DNA from: Pseudomonas silvicola
GTDB taxonomy: Bacteria; Pseudomonadota; Gammaproteobacteria; Pseudomonadales; Pseudomonadaceae
Reading direction: 5' to 3'
Assembly (NCBI RefSeq): GCF_026651855.1
Contig: NZ_CP093281.1
Coordinates: 1-64,000, forward strand
DNA: 64,000 nucleotides
The position numbers and the translations under genes are program-made. Positions 19,558 to 29,769 of the stretch are shown here, piece after piece; position 1 is the first letter of the stretch, and each line of letters starts with the position of its first letter. The notes under the pieces are model-generated. The model was not told where the DNA came from. It saw only the letters and a program-made list of their open reading frames with translations, and ran no database searches.

Positions 19558-20161
19558 ATGAATCACGAAAAGAAGCTGACCATATTATTGACCTGTATCG
19601 AAGGTGCCGAAGTCTGGGATAACCATCGCATTAAGCACTTTATCGAGCAGCACTGGTTGGCGTTTTCTGGATCTGATTCGCTGGCGGTGAGATCCGATGT
19701 GGGCTAAAAGGGTATTCATTGCGCAGCACTTTGCAGCAGCACCAAGGTCTACGGGGTGGATGTTTCCGAGCCGATGATTGCCCGCTGTCGGGAAAGGTTC
19801 CCACAGGCGCAATGGCATATTGCCGACAATGCGCACGCGCTGGCACTCGCGAAGGCTTTCAACGGCATCATCGCATGGGACAGCTTCTTCCACCTGACGC
19901 GCGATCATCAACGCGCGATGTTTCCATCGCGTTTTGCTCAGCATGCCCAGAACGGCGCGGCATTGATGTTCACCAGCGGCACAGCGACGGCGAAGCAATG
20001 GGCACTTTCCTTGGAACGCCCACTCTAATGCCAGTCTGATCACGATGAATTCCGCCAACTGCTGTCGGATAACAGTTTCCAGCGTGGTTAATCAGATCAC
20101 CGAAGATGCCACCTGCGGTGGCAGAACGGTGTGGCTGGCTCAGAAAAACAAAACTGCTTAG
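19558..20161 (+). CDS. Class I SAM-dependent methyltransferase (frameshifted)
   Basis: After MNHEKKLTI and DLYRR, the clear part is VYGVDVSEPMIARCRERFPQAQWHIADNAHALALAKAFNGIIAWDSFFHLTRDHQRAMFPRFAQHAQNGAALMFTSGTA. The end is FQRVVNQITEDATCGGRTVWLAQKNKTA. D of VDVS is the SAM ribose-binding acidic residue, and the DSFFHL block is the post-II motif. The glycine motif I should lie at 19670-19740, where the frame is broken by indels. About 200 residues matches the family. It is the last of the SRPBCC-like/cupin/methyltransferase row, and its stop overlaps the 3' end of the opposing XRE fragment. Confidence 0.75.
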
Positions 20162-20310
20162 AGCGCAAAATCGACGTGCTGGCCGCCAGGCATATTTACG
20201 CCAATCGTTAATTGCCCGCCCAGCGCCTCAACATAACGCTTTAAAGTGGCAATTTTCAGATCTTCGCCGCGCGCTTCAATTGCTGCAACCGACGGTTGAG
20301 CGATTCTCAT
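20158..20310 (-). CDS. XRE-family helix-turn-helix fragment, antitoxin-like (50 residues)
   Basis: MRIAQPSVAAIEARGEDLKIATLKRYVEALGGQLTIGVNMPGGQHVDFAL is the second half of a Cro/CI-type HTH domain. SQPxVAxIExRGEDLKIATLKRYVEALGGxL is the signature seen in HigA-like antitoxins and related regulators of about 100 residues. Here only the recognition-helix half remains, with an ATG by chance in place of the arginine/methionine stretch. The DNA upstream belongs to the tail of the acyltransferase gene, so the N-terminal 45-50 residues are missing. It is probably a remnant. No toxin partner is seen. Confidence 0.55.
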   Translation of the reverse strand: MRIAQPSVAAIEARGEDLKIATLKRYVEALGGQLTIGVNMPGGQHVDFAL

Positions 20311-20319
20311 CACCGCCCC

Positions 20320-22211
20320 TCAATCATCCCCCACATCCCTGCAAACACCCCGCTCAGACTTTTGTTTCCCACTCTCCGAAAGGTGGTTATCGTCGCGATA
20401 CAGCGGCACATTCTCCTGGCTCCGTAGCAGTAACGGCTGTCACACACCCTGCGTGGCATCCAGCAAGGTGATGTTAGGTGAGAGCGCCACGATCTTGTTG
20501 AGCATTGCCAGCGCGTCCTGATGACGTAATTGATACTCAACGCGAGATTGCTGAATGGTCAGCACTTTGCCGCGCATCGCATCGCGTGACATGCGATAAA
20601 TCACGTCATAACCGAATTCCGGCACCGGCGTCATGATAAAGACGCGATGATGGCTGGCGAGTTGTTTCACCGCCGCGCCAAAATGCTGCTGATAGGCGGC
20701 GAGGGAACTGCCGCCCTGCCTGAAGCTATAGGTGTGCGCTGCTGCCGCTTCCATACTCTTCCGCCGTGCAGATAAAACGACACGCGATGATGATCAAAGG
20801 AATACCGATGCATTGGGGTATTTGGCGTTCGATATCGGCCAATGCCGCCTTCACAAAACCCCACCGCAATCAGGGCTGGCGCTGCGTTGAATATCCGGCA
20901 CTGAAGGACAGCCAGACTGTGCGATGAACACCACGCCATCCTGCGTCCCGCGCTGCCCACAATCGAGGACAACATGGCGGCGGCGTGGCTATCACCCAGC
21001 ACCACCAGATTCACCCTTCTGGCATCGCCAAATACGCACTGTGGTGATGTGATGCCCCTAAGTACAAAGCAATTTTTAGCCAGCGCAAAGCGTTGCTGTG
21101 AATAGTGATCGATTGAGGCCACCACGGCGGGCGCGCGCGAAGGGATTCCCGCCCTCGCGACGATCGTCACCCCGAACAACATCAGCTACAGCAGCCTGTC
21201 CCAGCGATGGTATTTTCCGGCTAAACCAGCTTGCCTCCGTTTTCAACCCAGGCGTAAGAAGCCCAACCGGCAGCCAGTGACAGCAGGATCAGCAGCACCT
21301 GACTGACAAACGTGACCGGCCAGTCCGCCAGATGCCAGAACACCCATAAGGGCCAATGCCATAAATAGATCGAATAAGACGTTTTACCGATGTGCTGCAT
21401 CACGCGATGATTTAACCACCGACTGTTCTGTACCCCGCATGAAGGATCAGCGCGCGGTGAACAGCACCGGTATCAGCGTCATAATGCCCGGCCACGCGAT
21501 ATTCTCATCAAACATTAGCGCACACAAAATCAGCGCCAGAATACTCAGTGGTGGAACCCAGCCCCCCGCTCAGTCGGTTTTAGGTGCCAGATACACTAAT
21601 CCGCCAACCAGCATTTCCCACGCGCGGGTGGGCAACAAATAATACGTGGCGGTGAGATGATAATCAGTGGCAACCATCGCCAGCACCAGGCCAAACGACA
21701 ACAGCGCCGCTATGCTCATCACCCAGGCAAATTGCTGGCGCAGGAAACGCGCGGTGAACATTAACGCCAGAGGCAATAATAAATAAAAACGTTATCGAAC
21801 GCTAACGACCAGGTATGCAGCAACCATTTATACACAGACCCGGTATCAAAATAGCCGCCTTGTTTGAAATAAACCACATTGGAGATAAAGCTGAGGCTGG
21901 AGACCGCATGCTCCGCCATGCGTTGATACTCGTCTGGCGGCATCAGGAAATAACCCATCAACATTAATATCGCGCACAGCACCATTAAGGGCGGAATGAT
22001 ACGTCTGCAGCGTGCAGCATAAAATGCCATCAGTGAAAATTTATGATTATTGAGCCGCGACAGAATAATTCCGGTCATTAAATAGCCGGAAATAACAAAG
22101 AACACATCAACACCGAGGAATCCCCCACTCATCTGGGAAACCAAAGTGATAAAGGATAACTAACATAACCGCATAGGCACGCAGCCCGTTAATGTCAGAG
22201 CGGAAAGTCAT
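20320..22211 (-). CDS. OafA/YrhL-type membrane acyltransferase with C-terminal SGNH domain (frameshifted)
   Basis: MTFRSDINGLRAYAVMLVILYHFG is the acyltransferase-3 start with the catalytic His in LYHFG. It continues FLGVDVFFVISGYLMTGII, AARCRRIIPPLMVL and further membrane segments: FLRQQFAWVMSIAALLSFGLVLAM, RAWEMLVGGLVYL, TSYSIYLWHWPLWVFWH, VENGGKL. The C-terminal soluble domain has VNLVVLGDSHAAAMLSSIV (SGNH block I, GDSH), a middle region, and the block V equivalent RDDNHLS near 20385. About 630 residues is the family size. These enzymes O-acetylate surface polysaccharides such as O-antigen, with the SGNH domain in the periplasm. At least six indels. No polysaccharide genes are adjacent. 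Confidence 0.85.
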
Positions 22212-22500
22212 GGGGATGATCCCTGAAAGAGGTTTTCAGGATAATGTAAAGATTGTGATAAGGCGCGGCAATCGATGAAAAGCCTGTGATTTCATCGCCA
22301 TCATACAAGAAATGGAACTGTGCACCCGATGATTTATCTCAAGATGATTGAATGACACCTCGAATTATCATCAGGTTGTCAGAGGTAAAAAGAGGAACAC
22401 CTTAACGAACTGATTATTGACTTAAATGAAATGAGATCAGGATATTCAGAATAGTGGCACACCTCATCAGCCGATATTAACGTTCCATAACAGTAAGCAG

Positions 22501-23391
22501 TTAAGGTTTATTTGGTGCTAATACCGCGATTGCCCCCCCAATTAAACGATAATGTGCAGGCGTGCGGCCAATAATTTCCCCATCAGCATTAATGTCATGC
22601 GGACGCCGGGTATGCAGGCTAAATTGGTGCCGCTCATGCGCACACTTCCCAGCGACCATGCGCCACGGCGCAGTGAAGAAACAGCGCCAGAATTTGCCAC
22701 CAGTGACGTACTTCCAGGCTATACCATCCAGACGACCATCATCGGTGCCGCATCCTTCTCTCAATCGTCATCCCACCGCCGTAAAAACGGCCGTTACCCA
22801 CCGAAAACTGCACCGTTTTAACTTTAAGCCTGCTGGCCATCATAATGCAGCATGGCGCTGAACGGGCGGCTTTGCCGCAGCAGACGTAATGCGGCCAGCG
22901 CATAACCTGCTGTGCCCCACTTTTTCTTGGCTGCTGCGGTGAGATTGCGTGCCAGACTGGCGGAGAAGCCTACGCTGGACACGTTCAAAAACAGATGGCC
23001 GTTGACTTCACCCAGATCGATACGCCGCGTGTGACCTGTGACGATGATGTTGATTGCTGCATCCACATTAAAAGGAATGCCTAATGTACGGGCAAAGTCA
23101 TTGGCCGTGCCGAGCGGTAAAATGCCCAGCGGCAAGCGGGATTGCATTAGCCCTGGTGCCGCTGCATTCAGCGTGCCATCGCCGCCGCCGACAATCACCA
23201 CATCCACCTGATGCTGATGCGTCAGAATCAATTCACTGTAACTGCGTTCATCATCTTCGTGCGGGTAATCAGAATAGCCTGCTGCCGATAATTGCTGATG
23301 CGCCAAATCCGCCCACTGCGCACCGCGACGTGCCCGACGATTGACCAGCAGTAGCGCGCCGCTGCTCAGGTTGAGCACCAGAAATGGTCAT
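22501..23391 (-). CDS. Diacylglycerol-kinase-family lipid kinase, YegS-like (frameshifted)
   Basis: GALLLVNRRARRGAQWADLAHQQL, then VDVVIVGGGDGTLNAAAPGLMQSRLPLGILPLGTANDFARTLGIPFNVDAAINII, RRIDLGEVNGHLFLNVSSVGFSA. After a break near 22820 comes VQFSVGNGRFYGGGM, and at the end DGEIIGRTPAHYRLIGGAIAVLAP. GGGDGTLNE-like, PLGTANDFAR and GNGRFYGGG are the three conserved nucleotide/lipid kinase motifs. Length about 297 residues, as in YegS. It would phosphorylate a membrane lipid at the cytoplasmic face. One shift near the start (about 23378) puts the likely ATG at 23391. It is divergent from the DUF1275 gene. Confidence 0.85.
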
Positions 23392-23609
23392 TGTGATATT
23401 TCTCTGAAATTAAAGACATCAGGCGAAAGTAAACAGAGATAACGCAACTGGCAATCTTCCTTAGATATCTTTACACCCATAATAGGATTTTTCTATATCT
23501 GAAAGTTATTATGATCCTCTTAAGATTATTGTGCTTCACTTATTCACTGGCGAACACCAGATTTGACGCATTGCGTTATCACAATACTCTCCATGAGCAA
23601 GGGTGAATT

Positions 23610-24342
23610 ATGCTGATAAAACTGAAGCGAACCAGAACACACGTTGAAGATCGTAATCTCGCCCTATGCCTTGCTACATCAGCAGGATTATTGAACGCCA
23701 TGGCGTTAGCCGCCTTTGGTTTTTCCCTCACACATGTCCGGCAATATCGCGCAAATTTCCAGCGATCTGAATGAGATGGATATTCGCAACCTCAAAGGTA
23801 TTCATCGCCATGATTGGCGCCTTTGTCACCGGCACGCGGTGGTGGATTGGTGGTCTTGGGGTGATTAATGGACTGCGCACCATTTTAGCTGCATTCTTGC
23901 TGGTGGGAAGGGCTGTTAATTATGACGTCATTGTTCAGGAAATTTATTATTTCTCGTCGAATAATAACGCAGAAATATTACTACTACTGGCATTTTTAAT
24001 GGGTGTGCACAGATTCCTCGACGCGCTCGAACGGCCGCGTACGATCATTATATTACCGGCACTAACCGGTGCGATTATCTCTATCGGGTTCGGTATTTGT
24101 TGCATTATTACGCCGCGATCCCCAAAAACATCCGTGCCTTTAAACAGCAACTGAATACCCATCTGGTGACCATCTTCTCCTTCCTCACCGGTGGCATTGT
24201 CGGCCTGCTAATCTTCAATGCGTTAGGCTTCGGATCGCTGATTGGCCCCGGATTGATTCTGGTGGTGATTGCCTCGCTTTCGATTATTTTCACGCTTTAT
24301 AAAGTGAAAAGTCGCAGCTACACCAGGGCGATCCCTTCTTAA
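23610..24342 (+). CDS. DUF1275 (YoaK-like) membrane protein (frameshifted)
   Basis: MLIKLKRTRTHVEDRNLALCLATSAGLLNAMALAAFGF, HMSGNIAQISSDLNEMD, VFIAMIGAFVTGTRW, then NNNAEILLLLAFLMGVHRFLDALER, IILPALTGAIISIGFGI and, after a break near 24115, HLVTIFSFLTGGIVGLLIFNALGFGSLIGPGLILVVIASLSIIFTLY. The N-terminal SAGLLNAxxLxxFG...HMSGN pattern and six membrane segments are typical of DUF1275. The function is unknown. About 244 residues. Frame breaks also near 23735 and 23805. Confidence 0.75.
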
Positions 24343-24417
24343 GACGGAATCAGCAGTAGTCATTCTGCGATGCAGGCGATATAACAAAAGCAGGACAATC
24401 TCATCGCAGAGGACGAC

Positions 24418-25126
24418 ATGGCGCTTTCACACGAATTGATTCTGATCTACACAACCTATTTTGTTGCCACCGCCAGCCCGGGCCCGAGCAATATGGCGAT
24501 TATGGGCACGGCAATGAAAGGACGCGGTGCCGCACTGGCGCTGGCAAGTGGGGTGATCAGGTTCAGATGATAGTGGGCGCTGCTGGCGGCCTGTGGCGTG
24601 TTAACCGTGCTGGCAACCTTTGCTCAGCTGTTGATAGTGCTGAAAATCGGCGGTGGTTTATATCTGCTGTGGCTGGCTTTTAAGGCGGGAAAATCCGCGT
24701 TACGCCGTCCTGATGCGAATGAATTCAGCGCCAGCGGCTGACAAAGTCGCCTTTATCAGGCTGTTTCGTCCAGGGTATTTTGATGCACGTTGGCAATCCA
24801 AGGCGATTTTGACCTGGGTGGCGATCATGTCGGTGGCTTTGAAACCAGATGCAGCGGCCTCAACTTTGCCGATGATTATCGCCGGATGTGCCACGATCTG
24901 CGTGCTGGTGTTTTGCGGCTATGCGCTGTTGTTCTCCACTGCGGTGATGGCGGCATTTTATCGCCGTATCCGCCGTGGGCTGGATGCGCTGCTGGCGTGC
25001 TGCTTCGCCGTTGCGGGATTAAAACTGGTGTTGTGGATTAACGAGAGGCGATGCTGGCGAGGCGGCGCGCTTGCAGATCAGGGATTGTTTGGCGCGGCAA
25101 CCGTTTCGCTAAACGTCGGCTTCTGA
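24418..25126 (+). CDS. LysE/RhtB-family amino-acid exporter (frameshifted)
   Basis: MALSHELILIYTTYFVATASPGPSNMAIMGTAMKGRGAALALASGV is the classic LysE start with PGPSN. Then come LLAACGVLTVLATFAQLLIVLKIGGGLYLLWLAFKAGKSALRRP, a shifted segment, AILTWVAIMSVALKP, TICVLVFCGYALLFSTAVMAAFYRRIRRGLDALLACCFAVAGLKLV. Six membrane segments and about 205 residues fit the family, which exports amino acids or homoserine lactones. Breaks lie near 24560 and 24740-24790. The stop is uncertain between about 25050 and 25126 because the tail overlaps the opposing gene. Confidence 0.8.
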
Positions 25127-25511
25127 CGCGTCACCGAATAGACCACGTTTTCGGTCCTTTGGTGTCGGTGGTCACATCCACCGACGCGATGACCTCCAAA
25201 ACCAAACAGCGTCTGAACGTAACCACCGATCTGGTGTTTACCTTCAGCAACGCGAATCTCTTTATTCTCGCCTTTCTGCAACAGCCCGGCATCCTGACCA
25301 TCTACCGTCACATAAACGGATGAGCCGTCATCAGTGCGGGTGACCAAATGCGATACGTTAATCACCGTAGGGCCACTTTCAAACTGCGAAGGAATGTTGT
25401 CATTCTCGATGGGGGCAGCGGCTGGAGCGTCGCGCGCCATGCTTGTTGCTTCTGGCCTTAGCATTACGTGGTAGCGCAGTCGTCGGCAGCCAGAGTGAAA
25501 CGCGAAAACAT
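25078..25511 (-). CDS. Putative lipoprotein/periplasmic protein with PEGA-like domain (frameshifted)
   Basis: A clear frame reads PEATSMARDAPAAAPIENDNIPSQFESGPTVINVSHLVTRTDDGSSVYVTVDGQDAGLLQKGENKEIRVAEGKHQIGGYVQTLFGFGG. It ends VVYSVTRQKPTFSETVAAPNNP, with a compensating pair of shifts around 25150-25195 restoring VIASVDVTTDTKGPKT. The strand-rich SVYVTVDGQDAGLLQKGENKEIRVAEGKHQI unit is like the PEGA/carboxypeptidase-like surface domains. The start at 25511 (MFSRFTLAA...C) suggests a signal peptide with a lipobox-like cysteine, but the frame is broken there. Its 3' end overlaps the LysE gene tail to tail. Confidence 0.5.
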
Positions 25512-25697
25512 CGTGACGAAAAACCTTTTGCTAAATGAGAAGCGATTATTTTAGCGTGCCTCGCGGAGTGATGACAGTCACACAAATCCAGTATTTTCCG
25601 AAAACCTGTCTCGAGGTGTTTCATCTGCAGGAAAGCAGCACGGAATGCAAATGGGTAAAATCAGGGCGCCCATAAGGGACGCCCTGCCTTATCGCGA

Positions 25698-27883
25698 TTA
25701 CCAGCTGTAGCTGACGGACGCCACAATTGAACGACCGCTGCCGTAGAAGCACGCGCTGGTGTTGCTGCAGGAGGCAACATAGTGCTTGTCGGCCACGTTG
25801 TTGACGTTCAACTGCAGCGTGGTGCCACCGCAGTGGTTAGCCGCTTCGCCCAGCTCATTTTCGCCATCGTCATACAGCGTGTAGTGCGGAACTTTGTCCT
25901 GATGATCAGAATCCGCAGGCGGTGCCGGTGTAACGTACACCACTGCCGAGCGTCAGATCGTTTAGCGCACCATCGAGGAAGCTGTAGCTGCCCCAGGCAG
26001 ATGCGGCATGACGGAATACTCGAAGGCGTTTTGCCGACCTGCGCCGCGGTGTTGCTCTCTTTGGTTTCCGCATCGGTAAAGGTATAAGCCGCCATCACCT
26101 TAATTTCAGGCGTAATTTGCGCGTGCGCTTCCGTCTCGATGCCTTTGGACTTCACCTTACCGATCTGCTCGTTGTAACCCAGTTCACTGTTGTAAGAGGT
26201 GATGTTTTTCTGCGTGATATCGAACGCGGAAACTGTAAACACCGCATCCCAACCCACAGGCTGATTTTGATACCAATTTCCGTCTGCTCGCCGGTGGTCG
26301 GTGCGAATGGATCGCTGCCTGGCGCGCCGGTGCTCAGGTTCGGTTCGAACGAGGTGCTGTAGCTGACATACGGCGACAGGCCATTATCAAACGCATACAA
26401 CAGACCGGCACGGCCGGTGAACTTGCTGTCATTTTGCTGAGTGGTGGTGTTCTCAATGCGGTCCTGCGTGCGCACTTCTGACCAATCCTGGCGACCGGAC
26501 AGCAGCAGATTCCATTGATTCCATTCCAGCTGATCCTGCAAATACACGCCAACCTGATCGAGCTTTTTGCGCGTGCTGGTGTTCAACGCCAGATCGCTCT
26601 CATTAATCGTCACGCTGGTCGGATTCGCCCAGTCGAGAATGTACTGATAACCGCTGTCGCGCCAAAGTTTGTTATCGACATCGCTCCATTTGTAATCCAA
26701 CCCGCCCAGCACGGTATGCGCAACGTTAGCCGTATCGAAGGTCGCTTTCACCTGGTTATCAATACCCAGTTCTTTGGACTTAATTTTGTCATGCTGTGGG
26801 CGACGGTTGATCTGATGGTCACTGCCATCAACATCGAAGGTGTAATACCACCAGGTATTTGCTACGACTCATCCATGTTGCTGTAACGCATATTCTGCGT
26901 GAAGCTGATGTTGCTCGTTGTTGTGCTCGAAGATGTAGCCAACCGAAGTCTGCTCGCGTTTCGCTTCGTTAAAGCTCGGGTCGCTGACGTTGAAATCGTA
27001 AGGAATGTAGCCCGCGCTGGTATTAAACAGTGTGCCGTTGGCAGGCAGGAAGTTACGATATCCGGCCTTTGGCTCGTTCTGGTACATGGTCAGCAGGGTG
27101 AAACTGGTGTCCGCGTTGGGCAGCCAGGTCAGCGCGGGCGCAATCGCCATGCGCTGCTGTTTGTTATCTTTCACGAACTCATGTTTGGTGCTGGCGATAC
27201 CGTTGAGACGGTAAAACAGCGTGTTGTCGTCGTTTAGTTTCCCGCCGAAATCAAACGCCGCTTCGCCCAGATGCTGATTACCGGTGCTGAGCTGAACTTT
27301 ATGAATGCTCTGCGCGGTTGGGCGCTTGCTGGTCATCGCGATGATACCGCCGGGGTTCACCTGGCCGTACAACACCGATGCCGGGCCATGAATCATCTCC
27401 ACACGCTCCAGCAACCATGGATCAATCTGCCCTGCCGCGCCCGCCTGACCGGACAAGCCATAGCTCAAGCCATCGAGGAATTTCGGTGCATAGCGGAAAC
27501 CACGCGCGATGATTTCACTGCAGTTACGGTTCGAGTTACCACGGTAGTTGGTCAGCACGCCGCTGGTGTAGCTCAGTGCATCCGCCACCGACGGCGCCGC
27601 CTGATCGTCCATCTGCTGACGCGTAATCACCGAAATCGATTGCGGGGTTTTACGCAGTGGCGTTGAGGTTTTGGTACCTGCAGCGCTCTCTTTCGCCACA
27701 TAGCCTTGCAGGGGAGACGTCACGCTTTCACGCGCATCTGCATTCACGGTGATGGTCTCTTCTGCCGCGACGCTGAAAGTGGCAGGTGCCATCAGCAGAA
27801 TTGAGGCCAGTGACAGGTGAAGACGGGAGAATCTGAACGGAAGTGCCACAGCAGGTATTGCTAAATTTTGCTTTAACGGACAT
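25698..27883 (-). CDS. TonB-dependent siderophore receptor, hydroxamate-receptor-like (probable ferrichrysobactin-type receptor; frameshifted)
   Basis: A signal peptide ([20 protein letters not shown]) is followed by [11 protein letters not shown] (TonB box region) and the plug domain [83 protein letters not shown]. The barrel then runs to the C-terminal [26 protein letters not shown], ending in the required aromatic residue. About 725 residues. It resembles FhuA/FoxA rather than FepA, as is known for Fct, the ferrichrysobactin receptor of Dickeya. It is divergent from fes with a Fur-box-like site between them. Breaks occur near 27850, 26870, 26260 and 25930-26030. The start 27883 assumes one indel near 27855. 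Confidence 0.85.
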
Positions 27884-28074
27884 AGTTGCCATCTCTATTT
27901 CAAACTGCCTTGTCGATGAAATAATCCGTCCATTCCTCTCCACCCAACGGCGAAAGATGTAACGGATTGAAATATAACTTCCTCTCGCAAAACGCGGCCC
28001 TGAATCCCCTTAAAAGTCTATTTCAGAATAATCATCTGAAAAATAGGGGATTTATTCGGCGCAAAAATAATATT

Positions 28075-28093
28075 GCAAATGTAAATCGTTATC
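28075..28093. promoter_or_regulatory. Fur box in the receptor-fes intergenic region
   Basis: GCAAATGTAAATCGTTATC matches the 19-bp Fur consensus GATAATGATAATCATTATC at 14 positions. A second, weaker half-site (ATTTGCATTAC) follows immediately. The position between the divergent receptor and fes genes implies iron repression of both. Confidence 0.7.
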
Positions 28094-28158
28094 AATAGCA
28101 TTTGCATTACGTTTGTTAATGTAAAGTCTTTGAAGAAAATGTGGAGAGAGATTGCAGG

Positions 28159-29504
28159 ATGTTTCTCAGTGATGCAGAAAAAATGACGCAAATCTGGTTG
28201 CCAACCGGAACAGTTACCCAGTGGTTACAGCAGGACGATCTCGGCAGCCATCGCTGGTGGGAACAGCTTCATAAAGCGGGTACGCCGGTGATTGAGCATG
28301 AGGCTGATGGCGAAACGTACATGCATTTCTTCTGGCGCGATCCCGAGGGCCGTTCCGAGTCATCGTCTACAAAATCTATGTCGATATAAACGGCGTTACT
28401 GACCATCACAGCCAGGCCCCCGAATCCCTGGTTCGCGTCGGCAACAGTGATGTCTGGCATTGGTCGACGCAGATCGAATCTGACTGGCGCGGCAGTTACA
28501 GCCTGATTCCGGTAACGGATGAGCACCTGCCCCCACTGTTCTGCGGCAGTGACGAGACCTGCCGGGTGCTGCAACGCAAGTGGTGGATATCGCTGATGCC
28601 GCTGGCGATCCCCGACATGCTGAATCCCTCGCCCCGTTTCTGAGTAGCCGCCGCTTTGCGCTGAGTAATGCGCATATGCCCGACGCGCCGGATCAATCCG
28701 CCTGGCAACAGCTGGATGCCGGTTTAGCCGACACCTGGCCGGATGGCCTGCAAGCTTTGCAGTGGCACAGCGATCTGCTCAACGTCACGCGTCACGTCTG
28801 GCTTTACACCACCGGACAGACTGCGCAACCGGATCAGCGCGCTGGCGATTCTGCTGGATGGCAGAATTGGGTATACAGGCAGCCGATTTTCAGCGCCCTC
28901 GATCAGAGCACCGCAGCAGGTGAACTGCCGCCTGCCTGCTGGTTATTTATCGACGTGATCGATAGTCAGCATCGCGAGGTGGAGCTGCCCTGCAACGAAA
29001 CCTTCTGGCAGGCGGTGCAACAGGAACTGTTGCCGCTGGCGCGCCAGCATGCCGCGTTCAGCAGCGATGCCAGCCGCACATTGGTGGCGGGGCAAAGCTA
29101 CGGTGGCCTCGCTGCGCTGTACGCCGGTCTGCATTGGCCGCAGCGTTTTGGCCGCATCCTCACGCAATCCGGTTCGTTCTGGTGGCCGCACATGCAATAC
29201 ATCCGTGATTACGCTAACCGTGAACAGCACGCGCCGGGTCTGCTGCTACAGCGTTTGCAGGACAACGCCCTGCCCGCTGGCAAGCGAAAATTTTCCAGGA
29301 AGTCGGCGATCGCGAACAAGACATGCTGTTCGTGAATCAACAAATACGTCCGCGCTGGAAGCCGCCGGCCACGAACTGTTTTTCCGCTGCTACGCCGGAG
29401 GGCACGACGCGCTGTGCTGGCGCGGCGGCTTGATCGACGGCTGCCGCTGGCTGCTGGCCGATCTTCTCTCTGACCCAACCTCAAAAGGTAACCACCATGT
29501 CTGA
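28159..29504 (+). CDS. fes: Enterochelin (catechol siderophore) esterase
   Basis: [58 protein letters not shown], then the catalytic half [91 protein letters not shown]. It ends [32 protein letters not shown] holds the nucleophile Ser and GGHDALCWR the catalytic His of the Fes family. The cytoplasmic enzyme cleaves the seryl ester bonds of imported ferric triscatecholate to release iron. About 445 residues. Breaks near 28355, 28590 and 29290-29350. The stop overlaps the start of the MbtH gene by 8 bases, so the two are coupled. Confidence 0.9.
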
Positions 29505-29719
29505 ACAACAAAATCCGTTTGATAACGACGCGCTCGATTTTCTGGTGCTGATCAACGCGCGCCAGCAATACAGCCTGTGGCCCGCATTTGCTCAGGTGCC
29601 TGCGGGCTGGCAAAACGTGGCGGAGTCCGCTGCCGCGTGCCGCAGCGATTGAGTACATCGAAACACACTGGCAGGACATGCGACCAGCGACGCAACAGAC
29701 GTCGTCCAGCGCACATTAA
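29497..29719 (+). CDS. MbtH-family NRPS accessory protein (YbdZ-like)
   Basis: [38 protein letters not shown] is the MbtH signature with NPFDN, SLWPAF and VPAGW including the invariant tryptophans. After a one-base shift near 29640 it ends [21 protein letters not shown]. About 73 residues is the normal size. MbtH proteins bind the adenylation domains of their partner NRPS and are needed for their folding or activity. The place between fes and the NRPS is the same as ybdZ in the enterobactin locus. Confidence 0.9.
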
Positions 29720-29769
29720 TTTTTCGCTTTTTAACTTTTCCTTTTTCGATTTTAGACGGGAACATTCCT

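Noticed and set aside
25698-27883. FepA (enterobactin receptor)
   Set aside because: The plug sequence ([37 protein letters not shown]) follows the FhuA/FoxA type; the FepA plug motifs are absent.
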